Source: Methylomonas fluvii (GTDB taxonomy: Bacteria; Pseudomonadota; Gammaproteobacteria; Methylococcales; Methylomonadaceae). Taken from it: a stretch of 64,000 bases of DNA. Positions 27,324 through 37,406 of this stretch are shown here, piece after piece; positions within the stretch are counted from its first letter, which is position 1, and each line of letters opens with the position of its first letter. Under the pieces are notes generated by a model. It saw nothing but the letters and a program-made list of their open reading frames with translations, did no database searches and was not told where the DNA came from. The stretch covers positions 310,001 through 374,000 of the forward strand of contig NZ_JACXST010000002.1 of NCBI RefSeq assembly GCF_014850975.1, written 5' to 3'. The translations under genes and the position numbers were made by a program.

Positions 27324-27489
27324 GCGTATAATCTCTGCAAACTACGTTGTTTTAAGGCGGAAGAGGGTTGCTGATTTTAAGTTAAGCATCGAATCCGATT
27401 ATTGTCAAAATGGCCCCATTTCAAGCTATTGGATAGTTTAGTTCATGTTGTTTACATCGATTGGCTAATCAGCAATCCAATTTTGCGGC

Positions 27490-27518
27490 TTGACAAATTT
27501 TCCACAACATAGAAACTA
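27490..27518 (+). promoter_or_regulatory. Candidate sigma-70 promoter of the CorC-like gene
   Basis: A consensus -35 TTGACA lies at 27490-27495, 57 nt upstream of the TTG start. The matching -10 at 17-nt spacing (AAACTA, 27513-27518) is poor, so this is only a candidate. Confidence 0.3.
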
Positions 27519-27551
27519 GCTTGATGTTTAACAGCCAAGAGCCCTGTTGCC

Positions 27552-28796
27552 TTGAACGACATATCCTTGAGTATACTGTTCGGTATACTGGCAGCCCTAC
27601 TGATTATTTCAGCTTTTTTTTCCGGCTCTGAAACCGCCTTGATGACGCTGAACCGTTATCGATTGCAGCATTTGGTGAAAAAAAATCATAAGGGCGCGAT
27701 TAAAGCCCATCAACTCCTAAAAAGGCCGGACCGTTTGCTGGGCCTGATCCTGCTGGGCAACAATTTTGTCAATATCCTGGCATCGTCACTAACAACCTTG
27801 ATTGCCATCCGCGTCAGCGGAGATAACGCCATAGCCCCGGCTATCGGTCTGCTGACTTTCGGCATGCTGGTATTTTCCGAAGTAACCCCAAAAACCCTGG
27901 GCGCCCTCAAACCGGAGTTGCTGGCGTTACTGTCCTCCTGGATTTACATTCCGTTATTAAAGATATTTTATCCCTTGGTATGGGTGATTAATGCTATATC
28001 CAGCCTGTTATTGTGGCCGTTCGGCATTAAAAGTACGAATAATACGGCTATCGAATCGCTGAATAAAGACGAGTTAAAAAGTATCGTTTCGGATGCCAAT
28101 CATTTGCCGACGCGCTATCAAAACATGCTGTTGAGTATTTTAGATTTGGAATCCGCCAGCGTTACCGACATCATGACCCATCGCAATGAAATTGTCGGTA
28201 TCGATCTGGAAGAATCGGTCGAAGACATTATCGAACAACTACAAAATAGCCCGCATACTCGCCTGCCCGTATACAAAAAAAATATAGACCGGGTGATAGG
28301 TTTTCTACATTTACGTACGATTTTGGCGCAAATTAGCGACCCTGATTTCGATAAACACAATATCACCAATAGCCTGTCCAAGCCTTTTTTCATTCCGGCC
28401 AGCACCTCGATTCACAAGCAAATGCAAATATTTAAAGCCGAAAAACTCCGTATCGGCTTGGTGGTGGACGAATATGGCGATGTGCAGGGCTTAGTGACGC
28501 TGGATGATTTATTACAGGAAATCGTCGGTGAACTGGTCTCGGAAGAACCGGATATAAAAATGCAAAAAGACGGTAGCTATCTGGTAGATGCTGGCGTAAC
28601 CATCCGCGAACTCAATCGCATCACGCATTGGGATTTGCCCACCGAAGGCCCGAAAACCTTGAATGGCTTGGTAATCGAGTACATGGAGACCATTCCTGAA
28701 CCGGGCACCAGCGTGAAGTTGCATGGGCATATCATTGAAATAATTAAGCGCGATGAAAACGCGATCAAGCTGATTAAATTCAATCCCAAACGCTGA
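27552..28796 (+). CDS. CorC/CNNM-like hemolysin family protein (DUF21 + CBS + CorC domains)
   Basis: 414-residue membrane protein. The N-terminal DUF21/CNNM domain (about 1-180) starts with a helix followed by SAFFSGSETALMTLNRYRLQHLV, the family signature, and has three or four membrane segments. Two CBS domains (about 195-325) and a C-terminal CorC/HlyC domain (about 335-412) follow. Homologues (YfjD, CorB/CorC, MpfA) are linked to magnesium or cobalt efflux and stress resistance. The start is TTG at 27552; no upstream ATG gives a better N-terminus. The gene converges on the CorA-like gene across a terminator. A CorA-like gene next to it fits divalent-cation homeostasis. Confidence 0.9.
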   Translation: MNDISLSILFGILAALLIISAFFSGSETALMTLNRYRLQHLVKKNHKGAIKAHQLLKRPDRLLGLILLGNNFVNILASSLTTLIAIRVSGDNAIAPAIGLLTFGMLVFSEVTPKTLGALKPELLALLSSWIYIPLLKIFYPLVWVINAISSLLLWPFGIKSTNNTAIESLNKDELKSIVSDANHLPTRYQNMLLSILDLESASVTDIMTHRNEIVGIDLEESVEDIIEQLQNSPHTRLPVYKKNIDRVIGFLHLRTILAQISDPDFDKHNITNSLSKPFFIPASTSIHKQMQIFKAEKLRIGLVVDEYGDVQGLVTLDDLLQEIVGELVSEEPDIKMQKDGSYLVDAGVTIRELNRITHWDLPTEGPKTLNGLVIEYMETIPEPGTSVKLHGHIIEIIKRDENAIKLIKFNPKR

Positions 28797-28814
28797 CCAA
28801 AATTTATTTTAGGC

Positions 28815-28847
28815 AAAAAAAAGGCAGTTATTTTTAATAACCGCCTT
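28815..28847 (-). terminator. Intrinsic terminator of the CorA-like gene
   Basis: Stem of 11 positions with one A-C mismatch (28821-28831 with 28837-28847, 5-nt loop). Read on the minus strand it is followed by eight T residues (28815-28822 as A on the plus strand). It lies about 150 bp downstream of the CorA-like stop codon and 25 bp past the CorC-like stop, so it may serve both convergent genes. Confidence 0.8.
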
Positions 28848-29000
28848 GGAAGCAATAGGAAGAAATATAACGCAACTTTAAACTATCAAACCGAACGAAA
28901 AAGTTAGGTTAATCATAGTGGCGAAAATTTCAAATTTAAATGTGACATATTGTCGCAGGCTGAATTTGGGCTTTAAACAGGTCAAAGGTGGTAAATCAGC

Positions 29001-30278
29001 TTACCTCAACCATCCCTTCCTTTTAAAGAAAATAAACGGCAATAATACCGAGACAGTCATCAATCCGAGTGCAAAAGGATAGCCAAGCATCCACTGCAAT
29101 TCCGGCATATTCTCAAAGTTCATACCGTAAATACTGGCAATCAAGGTGGGCGGCAACATTGCCACCGAAGCTACCGAGAAAATTTTAATCACTTTATTTT
29201 GATTAATATTGATAAAACCGACGGTGGCATCCATCAGGAAGTTGATCTTGTCGAACAAAAACGCTGTATGGCTATTCAGTGATTCTATATCGCGCAAAAT
29301 TTGCTGCGCATCTTCCAACTGCGTGGTATTCAGCAGTTTGCGGCGAATCAAAAACGACACGGCGCGCTGAGTATCCAGCATATTCCGGCGGATTCGGCCA
29401 TTTAAATCCTCCTCTTCGGCAATATCGGTCAAAATATCCGCCGCTTCTTCGTCGCTAATATCCTGGCTCAAAACTTTTTTGCTGACAATTTCCAACTGCT
29501 CGTAAATATTCTCCAGCGCATCCGCAGAATACTCGGCTTCGGCACCGTATAAATCCAGCAACATATCTTTACAATCGGAGACAAAGCCTGGCTGCGTGCG
29601 CGCCCGTAAACGCTGTAAACGAAACACCGGCAATTCTTCGCTACGTACCGAAAACAACATGTCGCCGCGCAGTATGAACGCGACAGGTACACTGCGCGAT
29701 TTGCCTTCGCGATCCAGTAAAAAATCCGAATGTATATGAATTTCGTGCTGATCCTCGACGTAGAAGCGGGCGCTAGCTTCCAAATCGGTCAAGTCCAGCG
29801 GGTCAGGTAACTCCAGGCCGTAATGTTGCCCAATAAGCAACCTTTGCGCTTTGCTTGGTGCCAACAAATCGATCCAGATCGGCTTGATGGCGTACAAATC
29901 GTGGCGGCAGGTGATCGCCACTTTGGCAAGGCGACCTTCAAGCAACTCGAATGCACTCATTTGCCCCACACCACAATGCGGTTCTCGATCACCTACCAAT
30001 GCTTCGCGTAAGGTATCGGACAATTCCCAAAGTACATCGTCCTGCCTGGATTCCTCGACCTGCTGCCATACCAAGCTCGCATCTTCCAGGTCCAAAGCAT
30101 GCAAAATTTGCCCTATTTCGATAGCAGACAGCCGCGCCAACAGACTACGCAGTTCCACCATATGCTGCTTTTGTACCAAAGCAGTGATTAACTTGCGGCG
30201 CGGCATGGGCTGGTTATTCAGCATGCCTTCGACAAGCTTATGTTTTTTCAACAAATCGTTGATTGTTTGTAGCGACAA
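29001..30278 (-). CDS. CorA-family divalent cation transporter with probable MgtE-N-like N-terminal domain
   Basis: 425-residue magnesium transporter. The C-terminal part has the CorA hallmark: two membrane helices with the YGMN selectivity motif near residue 386 and a basic end (FFKRKGWLR). The long cytoplasmic middle contains CorA funnel helices. Residues about 30-95 (ELRSLLARLSAIEIGQILHALDLEDASLV and following) resemble the helical MgtE N-domain, which senses magnesium in MgtE. CorA proteins are usually about 315-370 residues, so this is an N-terminal extension. The start used is TTG at 30278, 6 nt after GGAG; a TTG at 30284 is the alternative. The MgtE-N call is by eye. Confidence 0.87.
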   Translation of the reverse strand: MSLQTINDLLKKHKLVEGMLNNQPMPRRKLITALVQKQHMVELRSLLARLSAIEIGQILHALDLEDASLVWQQVEESRQDDVLWELSDTLREALVGDREPHCGVGQMSAFELLEGRLAKVAITCRHDLYAIKPIWIDLLAPSKAQRLLIGQHYGLELPDPLDLTDLEASARFYVEDQHEIHIHSDFLLDREGKSRSVPVAFILRGDMLFSVRSEELPVFRLQRLRARTQPGFVSDCKDMLLDLYGAEAEYSADALENIYEQLEIVSKKVLSQDISDEEAADILTDIAEEEDLNGRIRRNMLDTQRAVSFLIRRKLLNTTQLEDAQQILRDIESLNSHTAFLFDKINFLMDATVGFININQNKVIKIFSVASVAMLPPTLIASIYGMNFENMPELQWMLGYPFALGLMTVSVLLPFIFFKRKGWLR

Positions 30279-30543
30279 GAGCAACTCCGGAATAAAGCAA
30301 GCACCGAATTTTTTATTCGGCGGGTATAAAACGGCTAACTTTAAACCAAAACGCTGACAAAAAATCCGTCGCCACTCTTGATCGAACGGCGAACTTCAGT
30401 AAATTTAGACAAAAACACTTAATTGTGATGACACATCAAACGTCAGATTTATGCAAACCATTTGTTAGAAATGGCCGAGAATTACTGTCCTGCAAATGAT
30501 TTACACGATAAACCGTCGCCAAACTGCATACTTGTAGTGAATG

Positions 30544-31944
30544 TTAGATACGACCGTATTGGTCTTCGTAACGAACGATATCGTCTTCGCCTAAATAGCT
30601 GCCGGATTGGACTTCCACCATTTCCAATGGAATCACCCCAGGATTTTCCAAACTGTGAATAACGCCCAAAGGGATATAAATCGATTCGTTCTCGGTGACT
30701 AAAATTTTCTCACCGTTTTTATCCACCCAGGCAGTACCTTTGACAACTACCCAATGTTCAGCACGGTGATGATGCTTTTGTACCGATAATTTCGCACCAG
30801 GCTTCACAACAATACGCTTGGTTTGATGGCGTTCACCGGCATCGACCAAATCGTAATGTCCCCAAGGCCTGTATACTTTACGATGCACGCTGGCTTCACT
30901 GCGTTTCAATTTTTTTAGTTGATCGACTACTTCCTTAACGTCTTGCACCCTATCCTTAGCGGCGATCATGACCGCATCGTCGGTTTCCACCACCACCAAA
31001 TTATCGACACCGATCACCGCTACCAGCTTATTAGCCGAGTGAATATAGGAATTGCACGTATCTACCGTCAACACATCACCTTTGATGGCATTGCCCGCAG
31101 CGTCTTTGTCGGTCACATCCCAAAGCGCAGACCAGGAACCGACGTCGTTCCATTCCGCATCCAACGGAATCACCACGGCTTTATCGGTTTTTTCCATCAC
31201 CGCATAATCGATGGAATCTGATGGGCAAGTCGAAAAAATCTGTTTATCCAAACGCACAAAATCCAGATCCGGTTTTGCTGCCCGCAACGCCTCTCTACAA
31301 ACTTCCAGCATTTCCGGGTTGAATTTTTCCAGCTCCCGCAAAAAACAACCCGCTTTAAAAGCGAACATGCCGCTGTTCCAGAAATATTCGCCACTTTCCA
31401 GATAGCGCTGCGCGGTTTGCAAATCGGGCTTTTCAACAAATGCGGCAACTTTATAAGCTTCACCATGGCGGGTATCGCCGCGCTTGATGTAACCATAGCC
31501 GGTTTCCGGCTCGGTCGCGACGATGCCAAACGTCACCAAAAGATCCTGTTTCGCCAACAGTTCAGCTTGAACCACCGCACGATGAAAAGCGGGGCGATTA
31601 CCGACCACATGGTCAGCCGGCAAAATCAACAACACATCGTCCTCGGAGCGTGCGCTCAATGCTGCCATCGCTACGGCCGGCGCGGTATTTTTGCCGACAG
31701 GCTCCAAAATAATAGCGGCAGGTTTGATGCCGATTTCCCGCATTTGCTCTGCGAGCATAAATCGATGGTCTTCGTTACAAACCGCAATGGGCGCTTGTAA
31801 GCCGGCGACGCCATCAAGCCTTAAAATGGTTTCCTGAAGCATGGTGTCTCCGGACACCAAGGGTAAAAACTGCTTTGGGTACTGACCACGAGATAAAGGC
31901 CATAGCCGAGTTCCTGAACCACCTGATAATACTACCGGGATCAT
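30544..31944 (-). CDS. manC: Mannose-1-phosphate guanylyltransferase / mannose-6-phosphate isomerase
   Basis: Bifunctional enzyme of 466 residues (ManC/AlgA type) that makes GDP-mannose. The N-terminal nucleotidyltransferase domain begins with GGSGTRLWPLSRGQYPKQFL at residues 8-27, and EPVGKNTAPA is the second signature (about 82-91). The C-terminal cupin phosphomannose isomerase domain (about 345-460) contains RPWGHYDLVD and a metal-binding KHHHRAEHW. GDP-mannose feeds mannose, fucose or rhamnose-type glycans. It opens the polysaccharide locus on the minus strand, in the same direction as the exosortase gene 152 bp upstream of it. Confidence 0.96.
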   Translation of the reverse strand: MIPVVLSGGSGTRLWPLSRGQYPKQFLPLVSGDTMLQETILRLDGVAGLQAPIAVCNEDHRFMLAEQMREIGIKPAAIILEPVGKNTAPAVAMAALSARSEDDVLLILPADHVVGNRPAFHRAVVQAELLAKQDLLVTFGIVATEPETGYGYIKRGDTRHGEAYKVAAFVEKPDLQTAQRYLESGEYFWNSGMFAFKAGCFLRELEKFNPEMLEVCREALRAAKPDLDFVRLDKQIFSTCPSDSIDYAVMEKTDKAVVIPLDAEWNDVGSWSALWDVTDKDAAGNAIKGDVLTVDTCNSYIHSANKLVAVIGVDNLVVVETDDAVMIAAKDRVQDVKEVVDQLKKLKRSEASVHRKVYRPWGHYDLVDAGERHQTKRIVVKPGAKLSVQKHHHRAEHWVVVKGTAWVDKNGEKILVTENESIYIPLGVIHSLENPGVIPLEMVEVQSGSYLGEDDIVRYEDQYGRI

Positions 31945-32096
31945 AATGTCGTTTTCCTTACGGGCTGAATGAAAATGGGTTGGTCTAGTCTAACACTTAG
32001 GTAACTGCTGGGGTCAAGCCTTGGATCAGGCAACTTAAGCCGAAAATTTACCTGTTCGTTTTCATTGAATTGTCACAATAAGCTCGGCGCAGCCTT

Positions 32097-33617
32097 TTAA
32101 TGACAACAAGCTACCGCAAGCTGTTTCAATTTTTGCCGGGCCAAATCGTAATCTCCAGCCGGGGCTTCGGTATACAACACGACAAGCAATTCAGCGGATG
32201 CGTCACCAGACAATCGTTTCAGCAATTGCCACCATTTAGCCAGATAGGCATTGGCGGTATTCTTGTCACCAACCCGGTACCAACGCTCAACTAACAAGCT
32301 CCGATGCTTACTGTTTAATACCGCTTCTTCAATATCGCCGCTTTTATCGGCTGCCCACTGCATGGCAATGACGTCGTCATGCAGCATCCGCCATATCGGA
32401 TGTTTTTGCGGCACCAGATAATTTTGCGAATTGACCAATTCACCGCCTTGGGTTTCATCGCCAAAATTGGCAAAATACATACCGACTATCGTTTGACCAT
32501 CGCTTAAATAAACTTTGGCATCCGCCACCACGCCCTTAAAATTAGGCTCCCAACCCCAATCAGGCGCTGCAACCGGCTGCCAATCAGGCAAAGACGGCCG
32601 GCTAAAGCGCTCGGGTACCTCCACGTGGGCGGCCTGTAGTGCAGATAAGCCATGTGACACAAAGGGCCAAATGAAAACACATAAAGCGGTTATCGTTAAG
32701 GCCGGCCAATAATGTTTGTAAATCGTTGCAGCATCAGCAAGGTTGGAGTCGCCAGCCAAATCTGGGGTCGATGCCGCCGCCCCTGCATCCTTATCGTGCC
32801 AAAAAGAGCCAAAATAAAACAACGCAAACATGACCATCCCAAAAAACACCCAGCCGTAAACGATGTGATCGACTCCCGCAGCCAGTTTCATGTTACTGAA
32901 ATGGCCTATCATCACAATCAAATAGGCGCGCAGACCGTTAGCTAGTATCGGGACCAAGAAGGAGAGCGTAATGAAGATGGTCCGCTTCTTATAGCTGCTG
33001 TAATTTAGATACGCATATACCGAACCCAGTGTTAACGATGAAATCAAATAACGTAAACCACTGCATCCCTCTACCACCGACCAATTTCCCGAAGTGAGCG
33101 TAAAAAACAAGCCTTCCCGGTAAACACTCATTCCCGTCAGCCGTATCAGCGTAACGACAAAGGTGGCGGTGTATTCCATTAAAGGCGGAATAAACGCTTC
33201 CCCGAATGGCACCATCAAAAATAAAAACACTATCGGAAATAACATTTGCGCGATGACATGGCTGCCAAGCGCGGCCCAAAAACCACCGACCAAAACTCCA
33301 ACCACGGCCCATTGCTGAATCACCGCCACATGCACCAAATCGGCAATTAACCAGCCAAATCCGCTAACGATAATAAACAGCAAACCTAATACGCTAAAAG
33401 CCGGCCGTAAATCTCGATAGTGTTCCCGGCGCGACCAAATCAACCAAAGACTAACCGGAGCCACTAAAAAACCGTGCGTAAATGTGTCCGACCGAGACCA
33501 AATAGCGACAATTGCTGCCCAAGTCTCGAAAAAAGCCGCTACTGAAACCAGTGTAACCAACACGACGCCCAGCAGCGGTTTACGCCAGTGATCAGGCAGT
33601 CTTAAAGCTTTTAACAT
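32097..33617 (-). CDS. xrtA: Exosortase A fused to an EpsI domain
   Basis: 506-residue inner-membrane protein. The N-terminal exosortase domain has about eight helices and the catalytic triad: Cys185 in [10 protein letters not shown], an Arg in NGLRAYLIV (about residue 229) and a His in DHIVYGW (about residue 255). The C-terminal third is an EpsI-like domain (from about residue 300). Exosortases cut PEP-CTERM proteins, and XrtA genes are typically found with exopolysaccharide clusters. The start used is the ATG at 33617, with AGAGGA about 6 nt upstream; the frame extends to 33659 but without a good ribosome-binding site. No PEP-CTERM gene was seen in this window. Confidence 0.93.
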   Translation of the reverse strand: MLKALRLPDHWRKPLLGVVLVTLVSVAAFFETWAAIVAIWSRSDTFTHGFLVAPVSLWLIWSRREHYRDLRPAFSVLGLLFIIVSGFGWLIADLVHVAVIQQWAVVGVLVGGFWAALGSHVIAQMLFPIVFLFLMVPFGEAFIPPLMEYTATFVVTLIRLTGMSVYREGLFFTLTSGNWSVVEGCSGLRYLISSLTLGSVYAYLNYSSYKKRTIFITLSFLVPILANGLRAYLIVMIGHFSNMKLAAGVDHIVYGWVFFGMVMFALFYFGSFWHDKDAGAAASTPDLAGDSNLADAATIYKHYWPALTITALCVFIWPFVSHGLSALQAAHVEVPERFSRPSLPDWQPVAAPDWGWEPNFKGVVADAKVYLSDGQTIVGMYFANFGDETQGGELVNSQNYLVPQKHPIWRMLHDDVIAMQWAADKSGDIEEAVLNSKHRSLLVERWYRVGDKNTANAYLAKWWQLLKRLSGDASAELLVVLYTEAPAGDYDLARQKLKQLAVACCH

Positions 33618-33877
33618 TCTATTTCCTCTGCTATTTAGAGTTTTGTTATGGTTACTCAACTACGGACGCCCGTGTCGTCTGTCTGTTATTGAGCCTAGAC
33701 TCATTCCAAAGTTTAGCGAATGGCTATTTCCCGCTGCTATCATAGGCCTGCTGATATATCGACCACGTCTAAAGTTTGTGCTGTGTTTTTCAGCTAGTTC
33801 ACTAATCTCTGCTACGATAAAAGTTCAGTCCGTTGGTCGACACAATATTCAGGCTTTTTAATTATTAAACAAAATCT

Positions 33878-35116
33878 ATGGTAGTTCTGTTTTTTTTAGG
33901 TTTCTGGCTGGCCTGCCTTACCGGTTTATGGCTGTGGAAAAAACCCCTATTTATCGCTACCTGGCGTGAGCCCTATTTTGCCGATACGCCGGTTTTAATC
34001 GAAAGCGACGACTGGGGTCCAGGTGGCGACTTCCACGCAGCACGATTAACACAGCTTCTCTCCATGCTGGCTCAACACAAAGACTCTGTGAACCGCTCTG
34101 CAATACTTACCGCCGATATGGTCTTGGCCGTTCCAGATTTAGCAAAGATCGAATCCACGGGCCAGTATCACAGACGCATGCTGGACAAAGACTTCCCTGC
34201 CATTTTTGAAGCCTTGCAACAAGGCATACAACAAGACACTTTAGTGCCGCAACTACATGGTATGGAACACCTGAACGGCAAGGCTTTCGCCGAATTATGT
34301 CAGCGGCAAGACCCCCGCCTCGCGACCGCCCGTGCAAGCAAGGATTGGTGGGACTGGGAAAAACTGGATTCACCGCTACAAGGCCACTATGTAGACGGAC
34401 GCAATTTACCTACCCAGGCCATGGACGCTGCGGAGGCCAATTCACTGGTCGCAAATGCAATGCAATGTTTTACCAGCATGTTCGGCTATCCCAGCCTCAG
34501 CACAGTCGCCCCTTGCTATTTATGGAACGATGAGATTGAACAAAGTTGGCAACAGCAAAATATCATCGCCATTCAAACCGCCGGCTACCGCTGTACCGGA
34601 CGCGATGAAACCGGACATTATTTTCAGGATCCTCCGCTGATTCGGGCCGGCAATACCAATCGCTTTGCACAACTGTACCTCGTTCGCAACGTGATGTACG
34701 AACCTGTTGACGGTAAAAACACACCGGCTAGCGCGTTTGCAGAAGCTGAAATGGCTTGTCGCCAAGCCCTGCCTGTGACTATTTCTACGCATCGCTACAA
34801 TTACACGCGCTCGGAGGAAGAATGCCAACAGGCTATACGTGGATTAGACTATCTTTTAGGGCAAATCAGGGCAAATTTGCCGAATGTTCGCTTCTTGGCG
34901 TCCCCGGAACTTGGCGAATTCCTGCAAAACAAAACCGACAATATCGTTAATCGTTTCAATCAGCGTCAATGGCCATCCATTAGGTTAGCGGCTACTTACC
35001 GTAAAACCGGTGCATTTCTATACCGTTTATACTATAGGCATAGAAAATTAGCGCTGATCGGTTATTGCACCGGATTAATTGTACCGGCGTGGTTGATCTG
35101 CAAAACCAGTTCATAA
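33878..35116 (+). CDS. Putative polysaccharide deacetylase-like protein (NodB-like barrel)
   Basis: 412-residue protein with an N-terminal membrane anchor (about 3-20). Motifs resemble the metal-dependent glycoside hydrolase/deacetylase barrel: an Asp pair in ESDDWGPG (Asp44, Asp45), HGMEH (His127, His131) and STHRYNY near residue 303-309. A likely activity is removal of acetyl groups from a glycan at the membrane, which would fit the locus. The match is to scattered motifs, not a full family pattern, so the function is tentative. It is the first gene of the plus-strand polysaccharide operon, and the 260-bp gap to the divergent exosortase gene should hold both promoters. Confidence 0.75.
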   Translation: MVVLFFLGFWLACLTGLWLWKKPLFIATWREPYFADTPVLIESDDWGPGGDFHAARLTQLLSMLAQHKDSVNRSAILTADMVLAVPDLAKIESTGQYHRRMLDKDFPAIFEALQQGIQQDTLVPQLHGMEHLNGKAFAELCQRQDPRLATARASKDWWDWEKLDSPLQGHYVDGRNLPTQAMDAAEANSLVANAMQCFTSMFGYPSLSTVAPCYLWNDEIEQSWQQQNIIAIQTAGYRCTGRDETGHYFQDPPLIRAGNTNRFAQLYLVRNVMYEPVDGKNTPASAFAEAEMACRQALPVTISTHRYNYTRSEEECQQAIRGLDYLLGQIRANLPNVRFLASPELGEFLQNKTDNIVNRFNQRQWPSIRLAATYRKTGAFLYRLYYRHRKLALIGYCTGLIVPAWLICKTSS

Positions 35117-35152
35117 CCATTCTAAAGTATCGAAAACTTTGATTAGCCCAAA

Positions 35153-36106
35153 ATGAAAATCAGCGCCGTCATTCCAGCGTATAACAGCGCGAAATTCATT
35201 CGTGCCGCCATCGAAAGCATTCAGGCGCAAAGCCGCAAAGTTGACGAAATCATCGTGGTGGATGATGGCTCAACGGACAACACCGAACAAGTCGTTAAGG
35301 AGTTTGCCCATACTGTCATCTATCACAAACAATCCAATCAAGGCCCGTCCGCCGCGCGCAATAAGGGCATAGAATTAGCAAGTGGTGATTGGATTGCATT
35401 TCTGGATGCCGATGATCAATGGACTGTGGACAAAACCACCAAGCAAATCCAAGCATTGCAAAGTAATCCGGAACTCCACCTGATAGCCGGCGACATGACG
35501 GAAATCGACAACGACGACCAACTGCTAACCCAATCGGTTTTAGCCAAACATCAAATGTTGGAATATTTCCAACAGCTGGCCGGAAAACCAGTTCCCAACG
35601 CCCTTGCCGCGTTAGCGAAAAAAAATTTTATACCGACAGGTACCGTTTTGGTGAAGCGCCAAACCTTGCTTGAAGCAGGCATGTTCAATACCGAGATTCG
35701 TTATGGAGAGGACTTGGAATTGTGGGCAAAAATTGCCACCTTTCACGCAGTAACGTGCCTTCCCGACATTTTGATGTTGCGCCGTCAGCACGGCAACAAT
35801 GCCACGCAAGCCGGCGAAGGTATGTTAATAGACTTGACCAAGGTCACGGAGTCTATTCGGAACTTTGCCTCGCCCCAACTAATTGCTCAAGGCATTTCGC
35901 CGAATAGTCTGGTGGCGGAGGCGCAATGGACGCTTGGCTACTGGTATTTTAGCGGCGGCAATAATGCCAAAGCCAGAGAGGCATTTAAAAGAAGCCTCTC
36001 CCAGAATTTCACACTTAACAATCTACTCTATCTGATTTTCAGTACCATGCCAGCCAGCTTAATTAATGCGCTACGTGTCACTAAACAAAAATTCGCAAAA
36101 TCCTGA
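35153..36106 (+). CDS. Glycosyltransferase family 2
   Basis: 317-residue cytoplasmic GT-A glycosyltransferase. It begins MKISAVIPAYNSAKFIRAAI and has IIVVDDGSTDNT near residue 35-46, the NQGPSAARNKG segment and the DXD-type motif FLDADDQW near 79-86. There is no transmembrane segment until a weak hydrophobic stretch at the C-terminus. It transfers a sugar from a nucleotide donor; the sugar and acceptor are not predictable. The C-terminal region resembles that of the GT2 gene at 48070, suggesting paralogy. The start is 36 bp after the deacetylase-like stop. Confidence 0.92.
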   Translation: MKISAVIPAYNSAKFIRAAIESIQAQSRKVDEIIVVDDGSTDNTEQVVKEFAHTVIYHKQSNQGPSAARNKGIELASGDWIAFLDADDQWTVDKTTKQIQALQSNPELHLIAGDMTEIDNDDQLLTQSVLAKHQMLEYFQQLAGKPVPNALAALAKKNFIPTGTVLVKRQTLLEAGMFNTEIRYGEDLELWAKIATFHAVTCLPDILMLRRQHGNNATQAGEGMLIDLTKVTESIRNFASPQLIAQGISPNSLVAEAQWTLGYWYFSGGNNAKAREAFKRSLSQNFTLNNLLYLIFSTMPASLINALRVTKQKFAKS

Positions 36107-36162
36107 GTATATGAGAATATTCCTTAACGCTTTCTACGCTGATATTGCCAAATTCTGATTCC

Positions 36163-37386
36163 ATGCCGACCAATAACCTCCCAAAAAGAATCATCTATGT
36201 CGAAAACGGAATTGGTTATGGTGGCGCCATTATCTGTTTGAGGCATTTAGTCAGAAATCTTGATCGGGATCGCTTTCTACCTCTAGTTGTTACAGGACGC
36301 AACGGTCCGCAATATCAGGAGATTGCCGATGAAGCCTTATGGAAACACATCCCGGACCGCCATATAGACATCGTGGCATGGCGTGCAAAAGCCGAATCGG
36401 CACAATGGTTAAACAAACTGCCACTACTTAGGTTTTGCGTTAACCAGTTAATAGCCAGAAGCGATGACTTATTTAATTTTTTACCGTTTTTTCTCGACTT
36501 GCTTTGGACTGCATGGCGGTTCAAAGCCGACCTGATCCATGCCAATAACGAGCCGCTTTGTAACAGAGCCGCACTCTTGGTAGCCAAGATTTTGCGTATC
36601 CCCAGTATTTGCCATGTCCGTGGCAACCCTGACGGACCGCATTCAGCGCGCTGGGCTTATTCTCTACCCGATCATTTTGTGTCCGTCTCCCATTGGGTTG
36701 CCAACAGCATGCGTGAAAAATTAGCCGTACCGGAAGATAAAATTAGCGTGGTCTATGATGGCATCGCTTTGGATAAGCTGAACAACCAAGCAAGCGACTC
36801 CTTATTCAAACAACGATTCGATTTACCGGAAAATGTCTTTATCGTAGGTTTAGTGGGCTTACTTATTCCTTGGAAAGGGCAGCAACTATTTATCGATGCA
36901 GCTAAAATACTGCAAGACCAAATACCACATTTAAAAATGCTGATTGTTGGTGGAACGCCGGACGATTGCATCCCTTACGAACGAGAGCTTAGAGAACGTG
37001 TGAGACGGGAATCATTATCAGATACCGTCAACTTTATCGGCCACGTCAGCGACATGATAGAAGCCTACAAAGCTCTCGATATTGTGGTCTCAGCATCCAC
37101 TAGCCCCGAACCGTTAGGTACGGTCGTCATCGAAGCGATGGCGTTAGGCCGGCCTTTAATCGTACCAAACCATGGCGGTGGCGCGGAAATGGTTGAAGAT
37201 AATCAAACCGGGCTGTTATTTAACAGCGGTGATGCGGAAAGTTTGGCAGCGTCTATCCTTAAGTTTTACCGATCCAGCGAGTTGATGAATCTGTTAGCCA
37301 ATAACGCCCGGTCCAAAGCATTAGCAACCTTCGACGTCCGGCAGCACACAGAAGCGATACAGTCCATATATCAAAAGTTTTTATAA
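36163..37386 (+). CDS. Glycosyltransferase family 4
   Basis: GT-B fold retaining glycosyltransferase, 407 residues from the ATG at 36163. The frame opens at a TTG at 36145, but neither start has an obvious ribosome-binding site, so the choice is arbitrary. The N-terminal domain has RIIYVENGIGYGGA, the acceptor-side glycine loop. The C-terminal domain has the donor-binding EPLGTVVIEAMALGRPLIVPNHGGGAEMV, the E-x7-E motif of GT4. It lies 57 bp after the GT2 gene at 35153 and is probably part of the same operon. Confidence 0.92.
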   Translation: MPTNNLPKRIIYVENGIGYGGAIICLRHLVRNLDRDRFLPLVVTGRNGPQYQEIADEALWKHIPDRHIDIVAWRAKAESAQWLNKLPLLRFCVNQLIARSDDLFNFLPFFLDLLWTAWRFKADLIHANNEPLCNRAALLVAKILRIPSICHVRGNPDGPHSARWAYSLPDHFVSVSHWVANSMREKLAVPEDKISVVYDGIALDKLNNQASDSLFKQRFDLPENVFIVGLVGLLIPWKGQQLFIDAAKILQDQIPHLKMLIVGGTPDDCIPYERELRERVRRESLSDTVNFIGHVSDMIEAYKALDIVVSASTSPEPLGTVVIEAMALGRPLIVPNHGGGAEMVEDNQTGLLFNSGDAESLAASILKFYRSSELMNLLANNARSKALATFDVRQHTEAIQSIYQKFL

Positions 37387-37406
37387 AACAGTATTCAAGC
37401 AAATTC

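Noticed and set aside
33643-33861. 72-residue frame in the xrtA/deacetylase intergenic region
   Set aside because: It overlaps the likely promoters of both divergent genes and has no ribosome-binding site or recognisable pattern.
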